Under the pieces are notes generated by a model. It made no database searches. It worked only from the letters and a program-made list of their open reading frames with translations, and had not been told where the DNA came from. The translations under genes and the position numbers were made by a program. 64,000 nt of DNA from Calditrichaceae bacterium. GTDB taxonomy: Bacteria; Calditrichota; Calditrichia; RBG-13-44-9; J075. The DNA is taken from contig JABWBP010000067.1 of NCBI GenBank assembly GCA_013360445.1, positions 1-64,000 on the forward strand, written 5' to 3'. Below, in pieces: positions 50,524 through 59,324 of this stretch (position 1 is its first letter; each line of letters begins with the position of its first letter).

Positions 50524-51447
50524 TTATTCGATTTTTTCCTTGATGGAATAATTGACGTTCTCGGCCAGGCTGGCAGAGATCATTTCGGCCAGCAAGCCAA
50601 ATCCGATAAATTGCACCCCTACAATGATCAGTAAAATCCCTAAGAAAAACAAAGGGCGCTGCCCAATTCCGTACCCGGCGAACCAGTGCCAGGTAAGGTA
50701 CAGCTCCACACCCAGCCCGATAAAAAACGAAATCAGCCCCAGGAAGCCAAAAATGTGCAGGGGAGTGGACTTAAACCGGGTCAGGAACAGCACCGTGAGC
50801 AGGTCGAAAAAGCCGTTAAAAAAACGCGCAACGCCGAACTTGGTTATCCCGTACCGGCGGCGATGATGGAGTACCGGAATTTCTCCCACCCGGAATCCCT
50901 GCCAGCGCACCAGCATGGGAATGAAACGGTGGAGTTCCCCGTACACCTGGATGGATTTCACCACTTCCCGCCGGTACGCCTTCAGCCCGCAATTGAAATC
51001 GTGAATGGGAATCCCCGACAGTTTGGCGACCACAAAGTTGAAAATGCGCGAGGGGATGACCTTGGAGAGCGGATCGTGGCGGTTTTTCTTCCAGCCGGAA
51101 ACCATATCGAATCCCTCCTCTAACTTGGCCAGCAGGTTGGGAATCTCCGCCGGGTCATCCTGCAAATCCGCATCCATGGTGATAACCCGCTTACCCTGGG
51201 CTATTTTAAACCCTTCCGAGAGAGCCGGGCTTTTACCATAGTTTTTCCGGAAACTGAGCACTTTCAAACGGGGATATTTCTGTTTCAGCGCCCGGAGCAC
51301 CTCCAGGGTGGTATCGGTACTGCCATCGTCGATGACAATGATTTCATAGGCTAAATTTAAAGGATTTACCGACCCGGAGATGCTTTCCAGGAGTTCCGGG
51401 AGGGATTCATGCTCGTTGAAAGCAGGAATAATGATAGAAAGATCCAT
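50524..51447 (-). CDS. Family 2 glycosyltransferase, DPM1/GtrB-like
   Basis: 307 residues. N-terminal catalytic domain: LSIIIPAFNEHESLPELLES, EIIVIDDGSTDTTLEVL, RVITMDADLQDDPAEIPNLL (DxD and the QDDP motif of polyprenyl-phosphate glycosyltransferases), and FNCGLKAYRREVV. Two C-terminal membrane helices (FGFLGLISFFIGLGVELYLT; PLFFLGILLIIVGVQFIGFG) match GtrB/ArnC-type enzymes that load a sugar onto undecaprenyl phosphate. Nine bases separate it from the DUF4292 gene upstream; they are likely cotranscribed. Confidence 0.9.
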   Translation of the reverse strand: MDLSIIIPAFNEHESLPELLESISGSVNPLNLAYEIIVIDDGSTDTTLEVLRALKQKYPRLKVLSFRKNYGKSPALSEGFKIAQGKRVITMDADLQDDPAEIPNLLAKLEEGFDMVSGWKKNRHDPLSKVIPSRIFNFVVAKLSGIPIHDFNCGLKAYRREVVKSIQVYGELHRFIPMLVRWQGFRVGEIPVLHHRRRYGITKFGVARFFNGFFDLLTVLFLTRFKSTPLHIFGFLGLISFFIGLGVELYLTWHWFAGYGIGQRPLFFLGILLIIVGVQFIGFGLLAEMISASLAENVNYSIKEKIE

Positions 51448-51456
51448 AATTGCGGG

Positions 51457-52257
51457 TCAGTTCAGGTTGAGCTGTTGCACCTTGCTGTTGACGTCGATAA
51501 CGAAAGCCCGCGCATCAAGTTGTTTATTGATCTGCACATCCTCATAAAAGATCGAGAGGCGTTCTTTCTGCTCCAGCATGGTGATCTGGATGATTTGAGG
51601 AATGTAAAAGCCGCTTACGGATTTGTATTTTTTGAAATCCTGCTGCATAAATACCCGGCCTTCCCGCAGAATTTCACAGCGTTCTAACAGGCCGCGCTCC
51701 GGGTTAACGATGAAGCGATACTCAATTTCTTCATCCTGGGCGGTGAATACTCCGTGAAATTCATCGCTCAGGCGCAGCGGCCGCTCTGCCTGCGCCGCAT
51801 ACCCCAATACCGCGTACTTCAGTTCTTGTAAAGAAAAATTCGTCAACCAGAGACGGTTGAGGTAGGGATCGTCAACACTGCCGGAGGTAAAATGGTTGTT
51901 GTACTGATTATAAATGATGAAACGGGATGCGCCGACGTATATTTTGCCCACATCCACCCCCAGGGGGCCTTCCGCCTGAATATAGAGCTTATCCGGGCGA
52001 ATCCAGGAAACCTCCATGGTCACATTGCCGGAGAACTGCTGCGACTCGATGGTCACCCGGGCGTTTCCGTGAAAACTATTCATGGCCTGAAAATTCTGGC
52101 GGTAAACTTCCGGCCAGGTATCCAGCCCGGCGGACATGGGTTTGACGATGTCATACTTTTTCTGGGTCCCCGCGCAACCTGCTGCCAGCAACAAGATGAA
52201 TCCGGCCATACCCCAGCGAGAAAAACGCTTATTCAAGGGGGCTAAACGAGCTTTCAT
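51457..52257 (-). CDS. DUF4292 lipoprotein (LolA/LolB-like fold)
   Basis: 266 residues from ATG 52257, chosen since CCGGAGGCGCC precedes it and a lipoprotein signal follows (WGMAGFILLLAAGCAGTQKK; lipobox LAAGC). The mature domain (MNSFHGNARVTIESQQFSGN, then VTMEVSWIRPDKLYI, GVDVGKIYVGASRFIIYN) is DUF4292, a LolA/LolB-like barrel common in Bacteroidetes and relatives, thought to bind lipids or act in outer-membrane assembly. It begins an apparent operon with two glycosyltransferases and lies after the TPR lipoprotein gene (201 bp gap). Function inferred from fold only. Confidence 0.85.
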   Translation of the reverse strand: MKARLAPLNKRFSRWGMAGFILLLAAGCAGTQKKYDIVKPMSAGLDTWPEVYRQNFQAMNSFHGNARVTIESQQFSGNVTMEVSWIRPDKLYIQAEGPLGVDVGKIYVGASRFIIYNQYNNHFTSGSVDDPYLNRLWLTNFSLQELKYAVLGYAAQAERPLRLSDEFHGVFTAQDEEIEYRFIVNPERGLLERCEILREGRVFMQQDFKKYKSVSGFYIPQIIQITMLEQKERLSIFYEDVQINKQLDARAFVIDVNSKVQQLNLN

Positions 52258-52458
52258 GGCGCCTCCGGTTATCATTTTTTTGATCGAATACTGCCTTCCC
52301 CAATAAATCCTATATTCTGAAACATCAATAATATAAGAAAAAAAGCACCGATTCCCCAAACGAATTTTGCGCTTGGTCGCTGAGGCTATCTTGAACGGTT
52401 GTGATTTTGAATGGAGTGGGAAAAGAATCAGGAAGGAAAAGGGCAGAAAAACAAAAGG

Positions 52459-54156
52459 CTACTGTGAATCGGAAGTATTTTGCCGGAGTTTGTTTTGGAG
52501 GGCGTCGTTGCCGGGGTCTTTCTCCAGCGCTTTTTGCCAGTAGAGCCGGGCTTCCTGCAGTTGCCCTAACTTGAAATACACGTCTCCTAAATGTTCCAGA
52601 ACTTCCGCGCTCTGCTCGTCCCCGGCGACGGCTTTGCGGATAAACTCCAGGGCCTTCCGGTAATCTCCCATTTGATAATAAATCCAGCCCATAGTATCCA
52701 GGTAAGCCGCGTTACCGGGGTCCTGCCCCAGGGCGGCGCGCGCCATGGCCAGGGCGCGCGCCAGTTGAATCCCCCGCTCTGCCAGGGAATACGCATAGTT
52801 GTTTAACAGCAGGGCGTTTTCCGGATACCGCGCCAGCGCCGCCTGGTAAAGCGAATCCAATGCGGAATACATTTGCAGCTCGTCGTACACCACCGCCAAT
52901 GTTACAATGGTATTTATATCGCCGGAATCCAATGCGTAGGCCCGCTGCAGGGGGACCAGGGCTTCCGGCGTTTTTCCCATTTGCTGCAAGGCGTTTCCGT
53001 ATAGCGAGAGCAACCCGGCTTCATCCGGGAAACGCGACAGGGCCTCAGTTAAAACCTCGACGCACTCCCGGTATTGGCGGTCCTGGTAATGGAGCACCGC
53101 CAGGTATTCCCAGGCCCGGCTGTTCCGGGGATCTACCGCCAGCAGGTCGCGCAAATGCCGGCGGGCTTCATCCAGGAGATTCTCACTGACGGCGATCCGG
53201 CTCATGAGCAACAGGGCCTGCGGGCGCAAATCTCCTTTATCCAGGAGCGGCGCCAGTGTTTCCCGCGCTTTTTGCAGATCCTCCAGGTAAAAATATCCCT
53301 CTGCCAAGAACAGGCGGGCCCGCTCGCCGGAAGGGTTTTTTGAAACAATATTACCAAAGGTGCTTACCATACCCGCCCAATCCCGTTGATAAAAATACAA
53401 TTGGTATATTTGCGTAAGCGCTTGCGAATTTTGCGGGTCTAATTCCAGGGCGGTTTTATAGGCGTTAATTGCCGCGCTGGTATCGTTTTGCATTTCCAGG
53501 AGATTTCCGTAGATCATCCAATGGGCAGGCTGCCGGGGATACTCGTTGAGCAGACTGCGGATCAATTTACCGGCCCGCTCTAACTGCCTGGTCTGCATGT
53601 AGAGGCTAAGCAACTGATATACGGAATCCTCTTCATACCCGTAGAGGTCGATCAGTTTTTCCCGCAGCGAAATCAGCTTATCGGTCTGCCCTGAACGGGT
53701 GTAGATATATATCAGATTGGCCTGGGCGGTGACATTGTAGGGGTCGAGTTCCAGCAGCCGCTCATAATAAAGGAGGGATTTTTCATTATTTTTCAGCTTG
53801 TAGTGCACTTCGGCGAGGTAATAGAGGGTTTCGCGGTCCCGGGGGTTCGCTTGCAAGGAACGCTCCAGGTATTGGACCGCTTTTCCATATTGCTCCAGGC
53901 GCATCAGAGTGCGCCCGATGGCCTTTAAAATCTGGGCGGAAGTAGAATCATGCCCCAGGGCTTTGTAATATTCTACCAGCGCTTCTTTGTAGAGATACTG
54001 AAAGTCGTATAACGCCCCGGCAAGATAAAAATTTACCGCCCGGGAGGAATACCGATGGGGCAGGGATGCAGGCTTTTTCTCCAGCGGCTTGCTCACGCTG
54101 CACCCCAGCAGCATCCCTGCAAGCAAAAAAGCTCCGAGTGTTTGAAGTTTTACCAT
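52459..54156 (-). CDS. TPR-repeat lipoprotein
   Basis: 565 residues from ATG 54156 (AAAGGG upstream; the frame opens two codons earlier at a TTG). Lipoprotein signal: LGAFLLAGMLLGCSVSK. About 13 TPR units fill the rest (KALGHDSTSAQILKAIGRTL; AVQYLERSLQANPRDRETLY, then YLAEVHYKLKNN; ALEYLAVLHYQDRQYREC-like), giving a superhelical scaffold probably anchored to the outer or inner membrane facing the periplasm. Such proteins often assist polysaccharide export or protein assembly; proximity to glycosyltransferases fits that, but no direct evidence. The start of the DUF4292 gene downstream suggests possible coexpression. Confidence 0.88.
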   Translation of the reverse strand: MVKLQTLGAFLLAGMLLGCSVSKPLEKKPASLPHRYSSRAVNFYLAGALYDFQYLYKEALVEYYKALGHDSTSAQILKAIGRTLMRLEQYGKAVQYLERSLQANPRDRETLYYLAEVHYKLKNNEKSLLYYERLLELDPYNVTAQANLIYIYTRSGQTDKLISLREKLIDLYGYEEDSVYQLLSLYMQTRQLERAGKLIRSLLNEYPRQPAHWMIYGNLLEMQNDTSAAINAYKTALELDPQNSQALTQIYQLYFYQRDWAGMVSTFGNIVSKNPSGERARLFLAEGYFYLEDLQKARETLAPLLDKGDLRPQALLLMSRIAVSENLLDEARRHLRDLLAVDPRNSRAWEYLAVLHYQDRQYRECVEVLTEALSRFPDEAGLLSLYGNALQQMGKTPEALVPLQRAYALDSGDINTIVTLAVVYDELQMYSALDSLYQAALARYPENALLLNNYAYSLAERGIQLARALAMARAALGQDPGNAAYLDTMGWIYYQMGDYRKALEFIRKAVAGDEQSAEVLEHLGDVYFKLGQLQEARLYWQKALEKDPGNDALQNKLRQNTSDSQ

Positions 54157-54225
54157 TCTCAAATCCCTTTCAGAATGTGAATATTATAGATCGTGCAACC
54201 AATTCCAAGAGAAAAATCCCGGTAT

Positions 54226-54344
54226 TATACTGCACGCGGCCACAAATTGCGCTTTTCCGACAAGCAAGGATGCTTGTCGAACAGTGCGCCCGGCATCTTT
54301 GCCGGGCGCTACAAAAGCCTCAATTTATGCCCGCGTGCAGTATA
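54226..54344. repeat. 119-bp element with 13-bp perfect inverted ends, family TATACTGCACGCG
   Basis: TATACTGCACGCG (54226-54238) is the exact reverse complement of 54332-54344; pairing extends imperfectly through GCCACAAATTG/CAATTTATGCC. The interior forms two more hairpins (CGACAAGC..GCTTGTCG and GCGCCCGGCA..TGCCGGGCGC). A worn copy is at 16229-16340. It looks like a small non-autonomous element or a folded RNA; no target duplication is certain. Confidence 0.75.
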
Positions 54345-55318
54345 TCCATGTCGGCCCGGATTTCCGAAAAGCGAGAACTTCCCGATCCCGCTCTTATAAA
54401 ATTATATTGTTTTCTATTACCAAATTAGTTATACTTTGCTACCCGGTTGAATCAATAAAGAACCTGTCAGGTTCTACTACCCTGTCGCTTCTTGAGTGTG
54501 ATAAAAACTTTATATAAAAAGGTATCGACGGAGCAGGGCATCAACATTAAAGTTTTCGAGTATTAGCGGACGCACGTTACGGATACCTGTCACTCACTAC
54601 ACCTGGTTTAGCATCGGCCAATTTCTACATCGTGTAATATCCAGACAAGCAGTTTGGGGAAAATTTTCTGTACCACCTAAATCTATGCATGTGTTTGGCC
54701 GAAGATGGTCAAACAAATCGACGGGAATAAATGCTCTGTGCAAAACAGGCAGTTTTGCGCTCTAAAGAGTCGAGGCAAGGAAACGAGAAATTCACTATCG
54801 AAAATCTCGCCTCCGTAAAAGGCAGGCGCACCTGAGCTTACCAGCTTGATTTTTTTCCGAAAGCCGAACCACCAATCTCCCGCGCGTTCGTTATAAGGCC
54901 GTTTGAATTTGCGATCTTCAGAAGGTTCTCTTTCTCGCGGGGAAAGAGTAAATGCGAATTTAACCCTAATGGCCGGATAGACCGGGGAACTAAATTGGCT
55001 GCCGGTAGTGAAAAGCAGTGAAATCTCAAACGTCGCCGGTCGCCCGCTTGCTCCAGTTTGCACTGCAAAAGAATATACCGTTGTGATACGATGTATAACT
55101 TATAGCGCCTCGCAAGTGATCAGAACATAAAGTGGCGGAAACTTAGAGCTCGGAAATTCTTCAGCACGGAAGGTTTTTTGAGCATTCCCTGCCGTTACGG
55201 CAATAACTGCTGGCCTATTGCCACAATATTTTATTACGGTTGCGCGGTTCAGCAGGATCTAAAGGTTGTTGACTAATGACAAACAAAACTGACAGGAATT
55301 AAATTAGGAGAAAAGAAG
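54345..55318. other. Long gene-free stretch
   Basis: Nearly 1 kb without a convincing gene and visibly richer in A/T than its neighbours. Frames on the minus strand (e.g. 54683-55063) lack a ribosome-binding site, codon bias or recognisable motifs; one contains LSPREREPS, a known by-product of CTCTCCCGCGAGAG-type repeats (here CTTTCTCGCGGGGAAAGAG near 54940). It may hold the promoter for the TPR/HTH gene and remnants of lost genes. Confidence 0.5.
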
Positions 55319-56842
55319 ATGTCTGCCATTGAAATCAGTCTCATTGCCCTGGAGGTACGAAAATGGGACCTCGAAACCCAAAAAATCAATCTCTCAAGTT
55401 ATTATCTATTAGAAGACCAGGAGAAAAACAGCGCTTTTGACGTCAGTTTTCTCCAACCCCCGGAAATGGTGGAGGAATTCCTCGGCAAACTCCGTTATGA
55501 AGCCGAGCAGCGCCTGCGGGAAGTGCACAGCGATGAAAAATTAGAAGTCGATTTCGAGAACGAGACCTTTCTCCGCCAGAAGATTTATAATTACTTCAAG
55601 CGGATTACCATGGAGCTAAACAATCCCCGGCGAAAAAAAGGCCAGCCCAAGATGATCCTGACCACTCACATGGATCTGTACAACGAAAACCAGGATGTTT
55701 CCTTTCTGCCGGCCCGCTTACAATTTCATATTATTCTAAATTGGGCCAGAAAATACTATGAAAAAGAGGACTATAAGAAAGCCATCGAACCCCTACGGAA
55801 ACTGGTTAAAGTGGCCCCGGATTACGGATTGGGCTATAAATGGCTGGCGCGCTCTTTGAAAAAGATCCGTAAATACGAAGAGGCCATGCGCACGTACGAG
55901 AAATACGCCGAAGTCGATAAATCCCAGGATGCCTGGTTAGACCTGGCTAAATCTTACCGTAAAGGGAAAATTTTCGACCGGTCGGAAGAGATCTACCGCA
56001 GACTTTTGGCGGAAGAGCCGACCAACAAAGAGGCCCGCATCGGGATGGCGCAAATTTTTTACGCCAACAATCTCGACAGCTACCTGGAAGTTCTGGACCA
56101 ATTGTTCCAGGAAGATCCCGAATGGCTGAAAGCCTGGCTGGTCGAAGAATTTAATTTCAGGATTTACATTTCCGAAAAGACCCTGCTCTCCCCCAACCAG
56201 GCTGCAAAGTTTCTCGGATTCAAACAGATATTCGATCTAACACAGCGCGCCTTTAAAAACGAAATCCCCTCCCACTTTAACCCCACCAAAGCCCGCCTGA
56301 GCTTTTACAAGGAGGAGTTGGAGAAGTGGGCCATGGCCATGAATCGTTATGGTTGCCTCCCCGGCAAGATCGAGTTATATCCCGATAGACTCGGCCAGGA
56401 CGATGAATTCGTGGAGGAAGAAGAAGTGGCCGTGGTAAACGCGGTGCAGCAACCCGCCACTGATCGGAAAACCACCCGGGTCGAAGAGATTTTGCTGATG
56501 ATCCGGGCGCGGAAAGCCCAAAGAGCCGTCGAACAAGGCGTAACGGTCGAGGAAGAAATCCCCAGCGCATCCTCTCCCCAGGAGCAACCCGCTCCCCTTC
56601 CCCGGAGACGGGGCCGCCCGCCGAAAAATAGCCGCCCGGCCGAGGACAATTCCTCCACAGCGGTAAAAGCAGTTTCCGGCAACGATCATGACGGGAACAT
56701 TGCCAAATCATCGCCGCAAGAGAAGAGAGTTCCCCGAAAAGCGGACGCGGAATCTGACAATGAGAACAACTCCCATTCCGCGGAAGGCCAGGCCCCCCGA
56801 AAGACCCGGGGCAGGAAAAGAAAACCGCTTTCGGAAGAATAA
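55319..56842 (+). CDS. TPR protein with excisionase-like HTH and AT-hook tail
   Basis: 507 residues, cytoplasmic. Residues 1-135 are unrecognised. TPR-like helices run at about 140-290 (ARKYYEKEDYKKAIEPLRKL; LARSLKKIRKYEEAMRTYEK; SEEIYRRLLAEEPTNKEARI). A segment at about 295-345 resembles the HTH_17/excisionase fold (LLSPNQAAKFLGFKQIFDLT, then QRAFKNEIPSHFNP and RLSFYKEELEKWAM). The last ~110 residues are charged and low in order, with RRRGRPPKN near 427 and KTRGRKRKP near 499, matching AT-hook motifs that bind the minor groove of AT-rich DNA. GGAGAAAAGAAG precedes the ATG. A DNA-binding scaffold is inferred; no known family for the whole architecture. Confidence 0.8.
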   Translation: MSAIEISLIALEVRKWDLETQKINLSSYYLLEDQEKNSAFDVSFLQPPEMVEEFLGKLRYEAEQRLREVHSDEKLEVDFENETFLRQKIYNYFKRITMELNNPRRKKGQPKMILTTHMDLYNENQDVSFLPARLQFHIILNWARKYYEKEDYKKAIEPLRKLVKVAPDYGLGYKWLARSLKKIRKYEEAMRTYEKYAEVDKSQDAWLDLAKSYRKGKIFDRSEEIYRRLLAEEPTNKEARIGMAQIFYANNLDSYLEVLDQLFQEDPEWLKAWLVEEFNFRIYISEKTLLSPNQAAKFLGFKQIFDLTQRAFKNEIPSHFNPTKARLSFYKEELEKWAMAMNRYGCLPGKIELYPDRLGQDDEFVEEEEVAVVNAVQQPATDRKTTRVEEILLMIRARKAQRAVEQGVTVEEEIPSASSPQEQPAPLPRRRGRPPKNSRPAEDNSSTAVKAVSGNDHDGNIAKSSPQEKRVPRKADAESDNENNSHSAEGQAPRKTRGRKRKPLSEE

Positions 56843-56923
56843 TCCCGCCATCAAGTTTTCGGTCTCTCGACAGGCATGGATTATCACAAACCGCGTCATG
56901 GTTCTCACACAGGGAGTAGGCGA

Positions 56924-58597
56924 TTGAGATTATTTTCTGCCTTGTTACTCTTGTTTACAGCAGGGGCGCTGGTTTCCTGCGGGCAAAAAATTCCGGTAGA
57001 TGCCCTGGTGTATAACGGAAAAATTTTTACCGCCCGCGGCGAGCAGGAGTTTACGGAAGCAATGGCCATCAAGGATGGCATCATTCTCGCAATCGGAAGT
57101 AAAGAAGCCTTGCTGGATAAATACCTGCCGGCGGACACCGGCGGCATCGATTTGCAGGGCCGCCTGGCGCTTCCCGGGTTTCACGATGCCCATCTGCATT
57201 TCTGGAACGGGGCTAAATTGCGGCGGCAGATCGATCTGCGCGGTCTCACTTCACCGGAAGCGGTGCTGGAGAAAATTCAGCAGGCGGCAAATCAAATTCC
57301 CCCGGGAGAGTGGATTATTGGCAGGGGGTGGGACCATGAACTCTGGAAATCCAAACAACTCCCCAACCGCTATTTGCTGGATCGAATCTCCACCGAGCAT
57401 CTGATTTACCTGAAACGGGTTGACGGCCATGCCGCCTGGGTCAATACCGCGGTAATGCGCCTGATCCGTTATGACAGCAAAACCCCCGATCCTCCCGGGG
57501 GAAAGCTGATGCGCTATCCCGGCTCCACCGAACCCACCGGGGTTCTGTTCGATTCCGCCTTTGATCTGGTGGATAATATCATCCCCAAACTAACCCTTAC
57601 CCAAAAATACGAAGTTGTTAAGGAAGCCCTCTCCTACGCCAATTCCCTGGGAATTACCAGCATTACCGATAATTCACCGGCGGATCTCCATGCGGTGTAT
57701 GCGGAACTGTTCAAAAACGGACAGTTGAGCCTGCGGGTAAATTTCTGGATCGACTACGTTGACCACCTGGATTCCCTGCGCCGCCATTTTTCAAAGTCCG
57801 AGGCTCCCCCTGAATTTCTCAAGGCCAACCTGGTAAAACTGTACGCCGATGGCTCTCTTGGCTCCCGCACGGCTTATCTCCAGGCGCCCTATAACGACGA
57901 CGCGGCCAATACCGGCCTGCCGCAATACTCCTTTTTGGACCTGTTCGACAGGGTCAAAAAATCCGACGAGGCCGGTTTTCAGCTCGGAATTCACGGCATC
58001 GGCGACGCCGGGGTGGGCCTGATTTTAGATGTTTTCCAGGCGCTGCAACAGCAGCAACCACGGGAAAATCGCCGCTGGCGGGTGGAACACGCCCAGATGC
58101 TGGATTCCCTGGATTTCGCCCGCTTTCACCGGCTGGGCGTGATCGCCTCCATGCAGCCTTCCCATTGTATCACCGATATGCACTGGGCGGAGCGACGAAT
58201 CAGTAAACGGGCGCGATTTTCCTACGCCTGGAACAGTTTTTTGCAGAACGACGTGCCGCTGGCGTTCGGCACCGACTGGCCGGTGGAGCCGCTAAACCCC
58301 ATGGTCGGTCTGTACGCCGCCATTACCCGGCAGGATACCCTGGGATTTCCCGACGGCGGGTGGTACCCGGGGGAGCGCATATCGTTGGGAAATGCAATTA
58401 TCGCTTATACCTACGGCTCGGCCTATGCCGCCAAAAACGAGAGCTGGTGCGGAACCCTGCAGCCGGGGAAGGCGGCGGACTTCATCATCCTCGACCGGGA
58501 TATTTTCAGCGCAGCCCCGGAAGAGGTGCTTCATGCAAAGGTTTTAGAGACTTATGTGGATGGGAAGAGGGTGTATAAAAGGGAGGAGGGATTTTGA
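56924..58597 (+). CDS. Amidohydrolase family 3 (YtcJ-like) lipoprotein
   Basis: 557 residues if translation starts at TTG 56924, which follows AGGGAGTAGGCGA and gives a lipoprotein signal (RLFSALLLLFTAGALVSCG; lipobox LVSC). An ATG at 56876 adds 16 residues that would spoil the signal. The metal-dependent hydrolase core includes LPGFHDAHLHFWNGAKLRRQ (HxH), ADGSLGSRTAYLQAPY, IHGIGDAGVGLILDVFQALQ, RVEHAQMLD and LAFGTDWPVEPLNP with the catalytic Asp. YtcJ-like proteins hydrolyse amides or N-acyl groups with unknown natural substrates. C-terminal VDGKRVYKREEGF is normal for the family. Confidence 0.9.
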   Translation: MRLFSALLLLFTAGALVSCGQKIPVDALVYNGKIFTARGEQEFTEAMAIKDGIILAIGSKEALLDKYLPADTGGIDLQGRLALPGFHDAHLHFWNGAKLRRQIDLRGLTSPEAVLEKIQQAANQIPPGEWIIGRGWDHELWKSKQLPNRYLLDRISTEHLIYLKRVDGHAAWVNTAVMRLIRYDSKTPDPPGGKLMRYPGSTEPTGVLFDSAFDLVDNIIPKLTLTQKYEVVKEALSYANSLGITSITDNSPADLHAVYAELFKNGQLSLRVNFWIDYVDHLDSLRRHFSKSEAPPEFLKANLVKLYADGSLGSRTAYLQAPYNDDAANTGLPQYSFLDLFDRVKKSDEAGFQLGIHGIGDAGVGLILDVFQALQQQQPRENRRWRVEHAQMLDSLDFARFHRLGVIASMQPSHCITDMHWAERRISKRARFSYAWNSFLQNDVPLAFGTDWPVEPLNPMVGLYAAITRQDTLGFPDGGWYPGERISLGNAIIAYTYGSAYAAKNESWCGTLQPGKAADFIILDRDIFSAAPEEVLHAKVLETYVDGKRVYKREEGF

Positions 58598-58633
58598 GGG
58601 GGGATTTGTTCAGGCAGGGAAGGAATTGCTACA

Positions 58634-58730
58634 TGGTTAAATTTTTCCATCGTTAAATGGCTGAATGGTTAATGCGCTGGCTCCTTTCAACAATTGAACA
58701 ATTTAACCATTCAACCATTCAACCATTCAA
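58634..58730. repeat. Tandem AACCATTC repeat with inverted partner, overlapping lutC end
   Basis: TGAATGGTTAA (58662-58672) pairs with TTAACCATTCA (58703-58713); on the right AACCATTC-type 8-bp units repeat three times (58704-58730). The last codons and stop of lutC (58719-58721) are inside this array, so the array has eaten into or extended the gene's 3' end. Confidence 0.75.
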
Positions 58731-59324
58731 TTCCACATCCACTACCAAAACGGTTAACTTCTTCGGGCCGTGAACCCCTAACACCAGGGTTTTTTCGATA
58801 TCCGCGGTGCGGCTGGGGCCGGTAAAAAAGACCAGGTTGCTCTCCCGGTCTTCACCGCTGCGGTCAAAAATCGCCTGCAGGGCCGGGAAATCCGCCAGCA
58901 AGCGTTCTGCAGGAGCGATGACCAGGAGGGAAGGCGGCAGCAGGGTCAGCAAGCCGGAGGGATGATGCTTCAATGAAAAAACCGCCGTGGCGGTGCGGGC
59001 CAGCAGGAAATCCGCGGAAGTAACGGCCAGGTCCGCCTCCGCCAGCCGCCGGCGATGCGCCGCCATATCGAAGTGAGCCGGTCTGGCCGCCGGCAGCCAC
59101 TCCACCTCCCCGCGGTGAATTTCCCGGAAAATTTGCTCGATTTTTAACGCCGCCAGGTAAGGAGACAGGTAACCGACGATCCGTTCGGCCTTTTCTCCGG
59201 AGAGGCAGCGGGAAACCTCTTCGCCTAATTTTGCGGATTCCACCGCGCGAGCTTCTCCCCCCAGCTTTTTCAACTCCCGCTGAAATTCTTCGAATAGTCC
59301 GCCGCTGCGCGCATCACCGGCCAT
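58719..59324 (-). CDS. lutC: LUD-domain protein LutC/YkgG
   Basis: 201 residues of the LUD family ([40 protein letters not shown], then [26 protein letters not shown], then [16 protein letters not shown]). In Bacillus LutC forms a complex with LutA and LutB that oxidises L-lactate to pyruvate. The start overlaps the end of lutB by 11 bp, so the pair is translationally coupled. The C-terminus ends in repeat-derived codons (VELNG). No lutA in the window. Confidence 0.92.
   Translation of the reverse strand: MAGDARSGGLFEEFQRELKKLGGEARAVESAKLGEEVSRCLSGEKAERIVGYLSPYLAALKIEQIFREIHRGEVEWLPAARPAHFDMAAHRRRLAEADLAVTSADFLLARTATAVFSLKHHPSGLLTLLPPSLLVIAPAERLLADFPALQAIFDRSGEDRESNLVFFTGPSRTADIEKTLVLGVHGPKKLTVLVVDVELNG

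Noticed and set aside
54683-55063. 126-residue minus-strand frame in the gene-free stretch
   Set aside because: No ribosome-binding site or family motif; it contains LSPREREP, which arises from a CTCTCGCGGG-type repeat.
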